Shown here: positions 6,849-14,862 of the stretch, one piece after another
Layout: the number at the start of each line of letters is the position of its first letter
How positions within the stretch are numbered: position 1 is the stretch's first letter
Assembly (NCBI GenBank): GCA_036490955.1
Contig: DASXCX010000083.1
Span: 1-20,389 of the forward strand
DNA: 20,389 nucleotides
Direction of reading: 5' to 3'
DNA from: CAIKMD01 sp036490955
Lineage (GTDB): Bacteria; Pseudomonadota; Alphaproteobacteria; ATCC43930; CGMCC-115725
The notes under the pieces: model-generated
What the model was told of the DNA's origin: nothing
Database searches by the model: none
Seen by the model: the letters and a program-made list of their open reading frames with translations, nothing else
Translations under genes and position numbers: made by a program

Positions 6849-7952
6849 ATGATCGCGCGCGTCCTGTCGGTCGTCCTCGCGGTTCTCGGTGCGGCCATCG
6901 CCGGCGCCGCTGGCGCGCAAGAAGAGAAGGTCCTCAACGTCTATAACTGGTCCGACTACATCGCCGCGGACACGGTCGCGAATTTCGAGAAAGACACCGG
7001 CATCAAGGTGAATTACGACGTCTACGACAGCAACGAGGTGCTCGAGGCGAAGCTGCTCGCCGGGCATTCGGGCTACGACGTCGTCGTGCCTTCGGCCGCG
7101 CCCTATCTTGCGCGCCAGGCCGTGTCCGGCGTCTATCGCAAGATCGACAAGGCGGCGCTGAAGAATTACGGCAATCTCGATCCACAGATCCTTTCGGCGG
7201 CGGCCAGTGCCGATCCGGGCAATCAGTTCGGCGTGCCCTATATGTGGGGCACGACCGGCTTCGGCTATAACCGCGCGCAAGTGAAACAAGCTTTGGGCGA
7301 CGGTGCGCCGACCGACAGCTCGGCGCTGATCTTCGATCCGGCGAATGCGAAGAGGCTCGGCACCTGCGGCATCGAGCTGCTCGACAGCGCGCAGGAGCTG
7401 TTTCCCGCCGCGCTCGCTTATCTCCACGCCGATCCCTTGAGTCGCATGCCGGCCGATCTCGAGCGCGCCGCCGGTGTGATCGAGGCGATCCGGCCCTCGA
7501 TCCGCAAATTCCATTCGTCCGAATACATCAACGATCTCGCGAACGGCGACATCTGCGCCGCCTGGGGTTATTCCGGCGATGTCGTGCAGGCGCGGAACCG
7601 GGCGCAGGATGCGAAGAACGGCGTCGATATCGCCTACACGATTCCCAAAGAAGGCGCGATGATCTGGATCGACATGATGGCGATCCCGGCCGACGCGCCG
7701 CACCCCGAGAACGCGCTCCGATTCATCGACTACATCCTTCGCCCCGATGTCGCGGCGAAAATTAGCGACACGGTCGCCTACGCCAATCCCAATCAAGCGG
7801 CGACGAAACTCGTCGATCCGAAGATCAGCGGTGATCCCAATATCTATCCGTCCGCCGAGGTGCGTGCGCGGCTATTCTTCGATAAGCCGGTGACGCCGCA
7901 ATATGAGCGGCTGCGCACCCGCGCCTGGACGCGCATCAAGACGGGCCAATAG
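6849..7952 (+). CDS. potF: putrescine/spermidine ABC transporter, periplasmic binding protein (PotF-like)
   Basis: A 367-residue periplasmic polyamine-binding protein. The signal peptide is residues 1-23, with likely cleavage in AGA-QEE. NWSDYI (33-38) is the conserved start of the polyamine pocket, and the second-lobe residues D244, D275 and Y311 fall at expected places. The C-terminal half (IPKEGAM, RPDVAAKISD, RTRAWT) follows E. coli PotF closely from memory. Where PotF has Trp244 this protein seems to have Tyr241, so specificity could differ. The ribosome-binding site GAGG overlaps the kirBac stop codon, which ties the two genes translationally. potG follows after 2 nt. Confidence 0.95.
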   Translation: MIARVLSVVLAVLGAAIAGAAGAQEEKVLNVYNWSDYIAADTVANFEKDTGIKVNYDVYDSNEVLEAKLLAGHSGYDVVVPSAAPYLARQAVSGVYRKIDKAALKNYGNLDPQILSAAASADPGNQFGVPYMWGTTGFGYNRAQVKQALGDGAPTDSSALIFDPANAKRLGTCGIELLDSAQELFPAALAYLHADPLSRMPADLERAAGVIEAIRPSIRKFHSSEYINDLANGDICAAWGYSGDVVQARNRAQDAKNGVDIAYTIPKEGAMIWIDMMAIPADAPHPENALRFIDYILRPDVAAKISDTVAYANPNQAATKLVDPKISGDPNIYPSAEVRARLFFDKPVTPQYERLRTRAWTRIKTGQ

Positions 7953-7954
7953 GC

Positions 7955-9049
7955 GTGGCCGCTCATCTTTTTATCGAGCAGGTCGTCAAACGCTATCCGA
8001 ACACGACGGTGGCGGCGGTCGATGGCGTGTCGCTCGAGATCGCGGCCGGCGAGTTCTTCGCGCTGTTGGGTCCGTCGGGCTGCGGCAAGACCACGCTGCT
8101 ACGGCTGCTCGCGGGTTTCGAGACGCCGGATAACGGTCGCATCCTGATCGATGGCCAGGATATGGCGCCTGTTCCGCCTTATGCGCGGCCGACCAACATG
8201 ATGTTCCAGTCCTATGCGCTCTTCCCGCACATGAGTGTCGCGGAGAATGTCGGCTTCGGACTGCGGCAGGACAAGCGGCCCCGCGCCGAGATCGCCGAGC
8301 GCGTCGCGGCGATGCTCGATCTGGTGAAGCTCGGAGCGCTGGCGCAGCGCAGGCCGGGCCAGCTCTCGGGCGGCGAAAAGCAGCGCGTCGCTTTGGCGCG
8401 CGCCCTCGTCAAGGAGCCGAAGCTCCTGCTGCTCGACGAACCGCTCACCGCACTCGACCGCAAGCTGCGCGAGGAGACACGCTTCGAGCTGGTGCGCATC
8501 CAGCAGCGGGTCGGCATCACTTTTCTGCTCGTGACCCACGATCAGGAAGAGGCCATGAGCATGGCGAGCCGCATCGCCGTCATGGATCGCGGCAAGATCG
8601 CGCAGCTCGGGCCGCCCGCCGATGTCTACGAGCACCCCGATAACCGCTTCGTCGCCGGCTTCCTCGGCGCGGTCAATCTACTCGAGGCGCGCGTCACGGC
8701 GTTTGAAAGCGGCACGGCGACGCTCGAATGCGCCGAGGCGGGCGTGGCCCTGACCCTTGCCCATGAGCGGCCCTTGGTGCGGGGCGCGCTCGTCACGGTC
8801 GCCGTGCGGCCGGAGAAGCTGCTGCTCGGCAGCACAGCCAACCCGGCCTGGGCCAATGCGCTTGCGGGCCGGGTGCATGGCATCGCCTATCGCGGCGAAG
8901 CCTCCGATGTCGAGATCGCGCTGGCCAGCGGCAAGGTGGTGCGCGCGACCATCGCCAATGCCGATCGGCAATCGCGCAGCAGCCTCGCGCTCGGCCAGAA
9001 CATTTTTCTCGGCTGGCGGCGCGATGCCGGCGTGGTGCTCGAGCGATGA
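7955..9049 (+). CDS. potG: polyamine ABC transporter ATPase (PotG-like)
   Basis: A 364-residue cytosolic ATPase that powers polyamine import. Walker A is GPSGCGKTT (39-47), the Q-loop Gln is Q85, the signature is LSGGEKQR (137-144), Walker B is LLLLDEP (157-163) and the switch His is H195. The region after about residue 240 is the C-terminal regulatory TOBE-like domain of the MalK/PotA group. The start is GTG at 7955, 2 nt after the potF stop; no ATG lies near. Its TGA overlaps the potH ATG in an ATGA arrangement (9046-9049). Confidence 0.95.
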   Translation: MAAHLFIEQVVKRYPNTTVAAVDGVSLEIAAGEFFALLGPSGCGKTTLLRLLAGFETPDNGRILIDGQDMAPVPPYARPTNMMFQSYALFPHMSVAENVGFGLRQDKRPRAEIAERVAAMLDLVKLGALAQRRPGQLSGGEKQRVALARALVKEPKLLLLDEPLTALDRKLREETRFELVRIQQRVGITFLLVTHDQEEAMSMASRIAVMDRGKIAQLGPPADVYEHPDNRFVAGFLGAVNLLEARVTAFESGTATLECAEAGVALTLAHERPLVRGALVTVAVRPEKLLLGSTANPAWANALAGRVHGIAYRGEASDVEIALASGKVVRATIANADRQSRSSLALGQNIFLGWRRDAGVVLER

Positions 9050-9906
9050 GGCGTTTCGCCGCCGTGCTGCCGCCTTATGCGTGGCTGATGCTGTTCTTCT
9101 TCGTGCCATTCCTCATCGTCCTGAAGATCAGCCTCGCCGATCAGGCGATGGGCATTCCGCCCTACACCCCGCTCATCGCCGACGACCGACTCCAAGCGAG
9201 CGGCGCGAATTATCAATTCCTGACGAGCGACAGCCTATACGCCCGAGCCTATCTCAACGCGATCTGGTTCGCCGCGTGGTCGACCTTGGGCTGCCTGCTG
9301 ATCGGTTATCCGCTCGCCTATGCGATTGTGCGGGCGCCTTTGCGCTGGCGCAACGCGCTGTTGCTGCTGGTCATCCTGCCGTTCTGGACCAGCTTCTTGA
9401 TCCGCGTTTATGCCTGGATCGGATTGCTGAAGGGCAACGGCCTCATCAACAATTTTCTGATGCAGATCGGCCTCATTCACGCGCCGTTGCCGCTGATCAA
9501 CAATTCCTTCGCGGTCTTTGTCGGCCTCATCTATTCTTATTTGCCTTACATGGTATTGCCGCTCTATGCGGCGCTCGAAAAGCTCGATCCGATCCTCCTC
9601 GAAGCCGCCGCCGATCTCGGCTGCCGCCCGCGCCAGGCTTTCTGGCGCGTGACTTTGCCGCTGTCGCTCCCCGGCATCGTCGCCGGCTCGCTGCTCGTCT
9701 TTATCCCGATGTGCGGCGAGTTCGTCATCCCCGATCTCTTGGGCGGGGCCGATACGCTGATGATCGGCCATGTCCTCTGGGACGAGTTCTTCACCAATCG
9801 CGATTGGCCGCTCGCCTCGGCGGTCGCCGTCGCGATGCTGATGCTGCTCGTGCTGCCGATGGGGTTGCTGCGCCGCTACCTGACGGGCGAAGGCGAGCGT
9901 GCATGA
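9046..9906 (+). CDS. potH: polyamine ABC transporter permease (PotH-like)
   Basis: A 286-residue inner-membrane permease with about six transmembrane segments, starting with PPYAWLMLFFFVPFLIVLKIS. The coupling-helix EAA loop that contacts PotG is visible as LLEAAADLGCRPRQAFWRVTLPL (about 184-206). A MCGEFVIPDLLGG element typical of PotB/PotH follows. The start overlaps the potG stop by 4 nt (ATGA), so translation is probably coupled. It pairs with PotI to form the channel. Confidence 0.94.
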   Translation: MRRFAAVLPPYAWLMLFFFVPFLIVLKISLADQAMGIPPYTPLIADDRLQASGANYQFLTSDSLYARAYLNAIWFAAWSTLGCLLIGYPLAYAIVRAPLRWRNALLLLVILPFWTSFLIRVYAWIGLLKGNGLINNFLMQIGLIHAPLPLINNSFAVFVGLIYSYLPYMVLPLYAALEKLDPILLEAAADLGCRPRQAFWRVTLPLSLPGIVAGSLLVFIPMCGEFVIPDLLGGADTLMIGHVLWDEFFTNRDWPLASAVAVAMLMLLVLPMGLLRRYLTGEGERA

Positions 9907-9916
9907 GGCTGACTCC

Positions 9917-10729
9917 ATGAACCGGCGCCTCTCGCCCTTCCTCGCGATCATGATGGTCGTTGGTTTCGTCTTCCTCTACGGGCCGATCGCTTCGGTGATC
10001 GTCTATTCGTTCAATGCCTCGCGCCTCGTCACGGTCTGGGCCGGCTTCTCGACCCAGTGGTATGGCGAGCTGCTGCGAAACGAGCAGATCAAGCACGCCG
10101 CGCTCATCAGCTTCGAGATCGCGATCCTTTCGGCGACCGGGGCGTTGATCCTCGGGACGCTCGCGGGCTTTGTATTGTCGCGCTATCGCCGGTTCGTCGG
10201 CCGCACGCTCTTCGGCGCGCTGATCACCGGGCCGCTGGTGATGCCGGAAGTCATCACCGGCCTGTCGCTGCTGCTGCTCTTCGTCGCGCTGGAGCAGGCA
10301 ATCGGCTGGCCACGCGGGCGCGGCGTCCCGACCATCGTCATCGCGCATATTACGCTCGGCATGGCCTATGTCTCGGTCGTGGTCGAAGCGCGGCTCGCCT
10401 CGTTCGACCGCTCGCTGGAGGAAGCGGCGCTCGATCTCGGGGCGCGGCCGGCGAAGGTGTTCTTCGTCATCACCCTGCCGCTGATCGCGCCGGCGCTGGT
10501 CGCAGGCTGGCTCTTGGCCTTCACGCTCTCGCTCGACGATCTCGTGATCGCAAGCTTCACCACCGGGCCGGCGGCGACGACCTTGCCGATGGTCATCTTC
10601 TCGAGCGTGCGCTTGGGTGTCAGCCCGCAGATCAACGCGCTTGCCACCATCTTGCTCGCGGCGGTCGCGGTGGTGGTCGTGATCGCGGGTCGCTTGGTCG
10701 CTAGAACTCGTAATCCAAGAGCGACGTGA
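9917..10729 (+). CDS. potI: polyamine ABC transporter permease (PotI-like)
   Basis: A 270-residue inner-membrane permease, the second half of the polyamine channel. Membrane segments begin with LAIMMVVGFVFLYGPIASVIVYSF. The EAA loop reads LEEAALDLGARPAKVFFVITLPL, followed by the SLDDLVIASFTTGP element of PotC/PotI. A GTG at 9899 is in frame and would overlap potH, but ATG 9917 has GAGG 8 nt upstream and gives the normal family N-terminus. It ends the plus-strand run. Its last 29 bases overlap the 3' end of apt on the other strand, so no separate intergenic terminator exists. Confidence 0.94.
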   Translation: MNRRLSPFLAIMMVVGFVFLYGPIASVIVYSFNASRLVTVWAGFSTQWYGELLRNEQIKHAALISFEIAILSATGALILGTLAGFVLSRYRRFVGRTLFGALITGPLVMPEVITGLSLLLLFVALEQAIGWPRGRGVPTIVIAHITLGMAYVSVVVEARLASFDRSLEEAALDLGARPAKVFFVITLPLIAPALVAGWLLAFTLSLDDLVIASFTTGPAATTLPMVIFSSVRLGVSPQINALATILLAAVAVVVVIAGRLVARTRNPRAT

Positions 10730-11216
10730 CCGGCACGTCGAGCCGCTGACGGCCCTTCAAGCCGGTCAGCTCGATGATGAAAGCGCCGCCGACGACGTTG
10801 GCGCCGACCATGCGGCAGAGCCGCACCGCGGCGGCGGCGGTGCCGCCGGTGGCAAGCAGATCGTCGACGATGACGACACGCTGCCCGGCTTCGATCGCAT
10901 CCGACTGGATCTCGACTGTGTCGCTGCCATATTCGAGGTCGTAGGTATGCGGAATGGTCTTGCCCGGCAGCTTGCCCTTCTTGCGGATCATGACGAAGCC
11001 GCAACCCAGCAGCACAGCGACCGGCGCCGCGACGAGAAACCCGCGTGACTCGATGCCAGCGAGCAAATCGGGCTTCAGCGCGCCGAGCGCCTCGGTCATT
11101 TGCGCGACGGTTTCTTTCCAGGCGCCGGGATGTTTCAGCAGGGTCGAGATGTCGTAGAATAGGATTCCGGGCTTCGGAAAATCCGGGATGCCGCGGATAT
11201 GCTGCTTCAAATCCAT
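10701..11216 (-). CDS. apt: adenine phosphoribosyltransferase
   Basis: A 171-residue cytosolic enzyme that converts adenine and PRPP to AMP in purine salvage. The N-terminal IRGIPDFPKPGILFYDIS block is typical. ESRGF (56-60) lies in the base-binding region, and VVIVDDLLATGGT (114-126) is the PRPP-binding motif. The frame is open to a TTG at 11246, but ATG 11216 with GAGAGA 6 nt upstream gives the standard start. It is divergent from the mla-like cluster over about 120 nt and overlaps potI by 29 nt tail to tail. Confidence 0.97.
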   Translation of the reverse strand: MDLKQHIRGIPDFPKPGILFYDISTLLKHPGAWKETVAQMTEALGALKPDLLAGIESRGFLVAAPVAVLLGCGFVMIRKKGKLPGKTIPHTYDLEYGSDTVEIQSDAIEAGQRVVIVDDLLATGGTAAAAVRLCRMVGANVVGGAFIIELTGLKGRQRLDVPVTSLLDYEF

Positions 11217-11335
11217 GCAAAATCTCTCGCTGAGTTCCCCCGCCAACTGACCTAACTTAATCTAGCCGACGCGGCGGATCGCGAAAGCAGCGAAAGTCAC
11301 AATTTCGACGTTATTGGCCTGGAGAAGCTGTTTGT

Positions 11336-12499
11336 ATGGCTGAGAAAGGCGGGGCCGAGGAAGGCTGGATCGAGGCAAAGCCCGGCGGCGGCGAGTTGGC
11401 CTATGTCGCCGGCGGCGAGTGGCTTATCTCCGCTGCTCCCGAGCTCGACCGTCAGCTTCACGCGCTCGAGCACGGGCCGGCGCCCGCTGCCGCGGAGCGT
11501 CGACGCGTGCGCGTCGATTGCGGCCCGCTCGAGGCGCTCGACACGGTCGGCGCCTGGCTCATCTTGCGGCTGAAAGCGGCGCTCGCGCGGCGCGGCGCCG
11601 AAGTCTCGCTCGACAATCTCGCGACACGTTTCGCGCCCCTTCTCGAGCAGGTCGAGAAATACCATCCGGATCCGGCACAGCATCGCCGTCATTTGCCCGG
11701 CCCGCTCGATCTCCTTGCGGCGCTCGGCGCCTGGGGCATCGGCCATGTACGCGACGCCGGCGAGGGCTTTGCTTTCCTCGGCGAGGTGACGCTCGCGGCC
11801 GGCCGCGTGCTGATGCATCCGCGCCGGTTGCGGCCGATCGCGTTTTTGAGCCAGATGCAACGGACGGGACCGGCGGCGTTGCCGATCGTCGGGTTGCTCT
11901 CTTTCCTCATCGGCGTCGTCTTCGCCTATCAGGGTGCCGTGCAGTTGCGGCAGTTCGGCGCCGAGATCTTCACGGTCAACCTGCTCGGCATCGCTTTCGT
12001 GCGCGAGCTCGGCGTGCTGCTGTCTGCCATCATCATCGCCGGCCGCTCGGGCAGTGCCTTCACCGCCGAGGTCGCCACGATGCAGGTGAATGAAGAGGTC
12101 GACGCGATGATCACCATCGGCCTCGATCCGGTCGAGGTGCTGGTGTTGCCCCGCGTCGCCGCGCTGATCGTGACGCTGCCGCTGATGACTTTCTACGCCA
12201 ATTTCATGGGGCTGCTCGGCGGCGCGGCGCTCTGCGATCTGGCGCTGCATATTCCGCTGCCGCTCTTTCTGACGCAGCTCAATACCGCGATCACGGGTTG
12301 GACCTTTTGGCTCGGCCTGCTCAAGGCGCCGTTCTTCGCCGCGGTGATCGGCCTGGTCGGTTGCCGCGAAGGCTTGCGCGTCTCGCGCAATGCAGAAAGC
12401 GTCGGCCGGCAAACCACGTTGTCCGTCGTCGAATCCATTTTTTTGGTGATCGTCCTCGATGCCGCCTTCTCCATCGTCTTTGCCCAATTCAACCTCTGA
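11336..12499 (+). CDS. mlaE: MlaE-family lipid ABC transporter permease with fused N-terminal STAS domain
   Basis: A 387-residue protein. Residues about 15-105 look like a STAS domain (MlaB-like), with DCGPLEALDTVGAW at 61-74 resembling the STAS signature. About 130-387 is the MlaE permease. Hydrophobic segments begin near 180, and the conserved MlaE stretch EVATMQVNEEVDAM (245-258) is clear. It should sit in the inner membrane as the core of a phospholipid transporter. In E. coli the STAS partner MlaB is a separate protein that binds MlaF; here it is fused to the permease. ATG 11336 has GGAGAAG upstream. The 3' end overlaps mlaF by 41 nt. The upstream 11247-11335 gap holds an AT-rich stretch (about 11250-11266) that could serve divergent promoters, but no firm match was found. 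Confidence 0.92.
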   Translation: MAEKGGAEEGWIEAKPGGGELAYVAGGEWLISAAPELDRQLHALEHGPAPAAAERRRVRVDCGPLEALDTVGAWLILRLKAALARRGAEVSLDNLATRFAPLLEQVEKYHPDPAQHRRHLPGPLDLLAALGAWGIGHVRDAGEGFAFLGEVTLAAGRVLMHPRRLRPIAFLSQMQRTGPAALPIVGLLSFLIGVVFAYQGAVQLRQFGAEIFTVNLLGIAFVRELGVLLSAIIIAGRSGSAFTAEVATMQVNEEVDAMITIGLDPVEVLVLPRVAALIVTLPLMTFYANFMGLLGGAALCDLALHIPLPLFLTQLNTAITGWTFWLGLLKAPFFAAVIGLVGCREGLRVSRNAESVGRQTTLSVVESIFLVIVLDAAFSIVFAQFNL

Positions 12500-13280
12500 G
12501 ACGCCGCTGCTGCGGGTCCGCGGCCTGACCACGCGCATTGGCGCTCAGGTGCTGCACCGCGACTTATCGCTCGATCTCTATCGCGGCGAGGTGCTGGCGC
12601 TCGTCGGCGCCTCGGGCTCGGGCAAATCGGTGCTGCTGCGGACGCTGCTCGGCCTGCGCCGACCGGCTTCGGGCTCGATCGTGGCTTTCGGTCAGGACAT
12701 CACGCGTCTCAGCCCGGAGAAGATGCATCCGCTCGATCGCCGCTGGGGCGTGCTGTTCCAGGACGGCGCGCTGTTCAGCTCGCTGACCGTCGCCGAGAAT
12801 ATCGAAGTGCCGCTGCGCGAAGTGCTGCGCCTCGAGCAGCCGCTGCGCGATACGATCGCGGCCCTGAAAATCGCCCTGGTCGGCTTGCCGCCCGACGCCG
12901 GCGCCAAATTTCCGTCCGAGCTCTCGGGCGGCATGCGCAAGCGTGCCGGCCTCGCGCGCGCGCTCGCGCTCGATCCCGAGCTCCTGTTCCTCGACGAGCC
13001 GACCTCGGGCCTCGATCCGATCGCGGCGGGGGATTTCGACCGCCTGCTCGCCGATCTCAGGGGCAGCCTCGGCCTCACCGTGCTGATGGTGACGCACGAC
13101 CTCGACAGCATTTATACGATCGCCGATCGTGTCGCCGTACTGGTCGATCAGGAGCTGCGGATCGGTACGATCGATGACATGCGGCAAGACGAGAATCCAT
13201 GGATCGCGCGCTATTTCGGCGGCCCACGCGGCCGGGCGGCCGAAGCGCGCAATGAATTTGAAGCCGACGCTAGGGACTGA
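12459..13280 (+). CDS. mlaF: MlaF-family lipid ABC transporter ATPase
   Basis: A 273-residue cytosolic ATPase for the Mla-like system. Walker A is GASGSGKS (50-57), Q-loop Q101, signature LSGGMRKR (155-162) as typical for MlaF, Walker B LLFLDEP (175-181) with PTSGLDP, and switch H213. ATG 12459 lies within mlaE (41-nt overlap), without an evident ribosome-binding site; a TTG at 12480 in the same frame is an alternative. mlaD starts 3 nt after its stop. The N-terminal 14 residues, rich in Ser and Pro, are unlike most family members, so the true start may be slightly downstream. Confidence 0.94.
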   Translation: MPPSPSSLPNSTSETPLLRVRGLTTRIGAQVLHRDLSLDLYRGEVLALVGASGSGKSVLLRTLLGLRRPASGSIVAFGQDITRLSPEKMHPLDRRWGVLFQDGALFSSLTVAENIEVPLREVLRLEQPLRDTIAALKIALVGLPPDAGAKFPSELSGGMRKRAGLARALALDPELLFLDEPTSGLDPIAAGDFDRLLADLRGSLGLTVLMVTHDLDSIYTIADRVAVLVDQELRIGTIDDMRQDENPWIARYFGGPRGRAAEARNEFEADARD

Positions 13281-13283
13281 AAG

Positions 13284-14183
13284 ATGGAAACACGCGCCAG
13301 CTATATCGCCGTCGGCCTCTTCGTGGTGACTCTGCTCGCGGGGATCGTGGTCGCGATGCTGTGGTTCGCCGGCCGCCAGCTCGCCGATCATTCGACGCGC
13401 TACGAAACCTATTTCGCCAGTGTCGGCTCGGGGCTCAGCGCCGGCTCGCCGGTGCGCGTCAACGGCGTGCAGCTCGGCCGCGTCGCCGAAGTGGCGCTCG
13501 ATCCCGACAATCCGACGCGCGTGCGCGTTACCATGGATATCGCGGTGGATGCTCCGATCCGTTCCGATTCGGTGGCCTCGCTCGAGATCCAGAGCCTCGC
13601 CGGCACAACGGCAATCGAGATTTCCGCCGGCAGCAAAGGCGCGCCGCCGATCGCGGTCGGGACCGATCGGCGCTATCCGGTGATCTGGTCGCGGGAATCC
13701 AATCTCAACCAGATCGTCGACGCGGTGCCGAATCTGCTCTTGAAGATCACGGCGCTGACCGATCAGCTGCAAGACGTGATCAACGAGAAGAATCGCCAGG
13801 CCATCGCCGACACGCTCGACAATCTCGCGCAGCTCACGGCGGTCACCGCGGCGCATCGCGAGGATCTGGCGCGGCTGATCGAGGACAGCGCTACCGACGC
13901 AAGGGATCTGCATCAGTCGATCGCCAATCTCAACGACATGACGAAGAAACTCGACCAGATCGCCGATCAGGCCGGCACGGCGGTGCGCAACATCAACGGC
14001 ATGGTGCAGGAGGATCGCGCGCCGCTGAAAGAGTTCACGCAGAACGGTCTGTCGCAATTCCAGCAGCTGACGCTCGACACGCGCGCCCTGATCGCCCAAC
14101 TGTCGCGCACCGTGAACGGACTCGACCGCGACCCGTCGCGTCTGCTTTACGGCGATCGCCGCGAAGGATACCGTCCGCAATGA
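13284..14183 (+). CDS. mlaD: MlaD-family MCE protein with long C-terminal helical extension
   Basis: A 299-residue lipid-binding subunit anchored in the inner membrane by one N-terminal segment (8-28). The MCE domain spans about 39-117 (YFASVGSGLSAGSPVRVNG, LAGTTAIEIS). Residues about 140-280 are predicted mostly helical, with many Leu/Ile/Asp/Gln heptad-like positions. The C-terminus reads DPSRLLYGDRR, a motif I recall in other MCE proteins. E. coli MlaD has 183 residues, so the helical region here is much longer and may form a tube across the periplasm, as in PqiB/LetB. It lies 3 nt after mlaF and 13 nt before the lipoprotein gene. Confidence 0.93.
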   Translation: METRASYIAVGLFVVTLLAGIVVAMLWFAGRQLADHSTRYETYFASVGSGLSAGSPVRVNGVQLGRVAEVALDPDNPTRVRVTMDIAVDAPIRSDSVASLEIQSLAGTTAIEISAGSKGAPPIAVGTDRRYPVIWSRESNLNQIVDAVPNLLLKITALTDQLQDVINEKNRQAIADTLDNLAQLTAVTAAHREDLARLIEDSATDARDLHQSIANLNDMTKKLDQIADQAGTAVRNINGMVQEDRAPLKEFTQNGLSQFQQLTLDTRALIAQLSRTVNGLDRDPSRLLYGDRREGYRPQ

Positions 14184-14196
14184 GATTCCGGCAGCC

Positions 14197-14835
14197 ATGA
14201 GATTTTTGGCCACCATGAGAACCTTGCCGCTCCTGTTGCTTGCCGCCGGTCTCACGCTCGCCGGCTGCATCGGCGATATCCTTCCGAAGCCGCCGCCGGT
14301 GCCGGCGCTCTATCGCCTGACGGCGGCTGGCGATTTCCCGTCCGGTGCCGCGCTCGCGCCGATCCAGCTCCAGATCGACATCCCGCGGGCGGAAGCGGCG
14401 CTCGACAGCACGCGCATCGCCCTCAGCCGCAGCGCGACGACGCTCGACTATTTCGCCGATGCGGCGTGGACGGATCGGTTGCCCGTGGTGCTTCAGACCC
14501 AGCTGCTCGCGAGCTTCCAGAACGCGCATCGCATCGTCGCGCTCGGTGGAACCGGCGGCGCGGCACGCAGCGACGCGGTCCTCGTCATCGAGCTCCGTCA
14601 TTTCGAGGCGCAATATGGCAGCTCTGGCCCGCCGCAGTGGCGGATCGAGCTGAGCGTCGATTTGATCGCGGCGGCCGACCGCAAGGTGATCGCGACTCGC
14701 TTGTTCGCCGGCAGCGCGACCACGGCGGAGAACAATATGGCCGCGATCGTCGACAGCGCCGATCAGGCTTGGCGCGGGGTTGCCACGCAAATCGTCGACT
14801 GGGCGGCGGATACGCTGGTGCGCCGACCCCGCTGA
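14197..14835 (+). CDS. ABC-type transport auxiliary lipoprotein (PqiC-like)
   Basis: A 212-residue lipoprotein. The lipobox LAGC puts the acylated Cys at C24; Ile at +2 predicts outer-membrane sorting. The mature domain follows the ABC_trans_aux/PqiC pattern: YRLTAAG near the start, IPRAEAALDSTRIALSR, DAAWTDRLPVVLQTQLLASFQN, and a final stretch on tandem beta strands. It should be the outer-membrane end of the mlaEFD-like system. ATG 14197 or ATG 14215 (residue 7) could both start it; both give a signal peptide. It probably ends the operon; no clear terminator was found in 14836-14862. Confidence 0.88.
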   Translation: MRFLATMRTLPLLLLAAGLTLAGCIGDILPKPPPVPALYRLTAAGDFPSGAALAPIQLQIDIPRAEAALDSTRIALSRSATTLDYFADAAWTDRLPVVLQTQLLASFQNAHRIVALGGTGGAARSDAVLVIELRHFEAQYGSSGPPQWRIELSVDLIAAADRKVIATRLFAGSATTAENNMAAIVDSADQAWRGVATQIVDWAADTLVRRPR

Positions 14836-14862
14836 CCGCGCGGGTCGCACTTACGCGGGCCC

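Noticed and set aside
11297..12538. Minus-strand open frame of 413 residues opposite mlaE
   Set aside because: Charged, low-complexity translation and full overlap with a clear permease gene.
12564..14270. Minus-strand open frame of 568 residues opposite mlaF/mlaD
   Set aside because: No recognisable domain; it is a mirror of two well-supported genes with GC-biased third positions.
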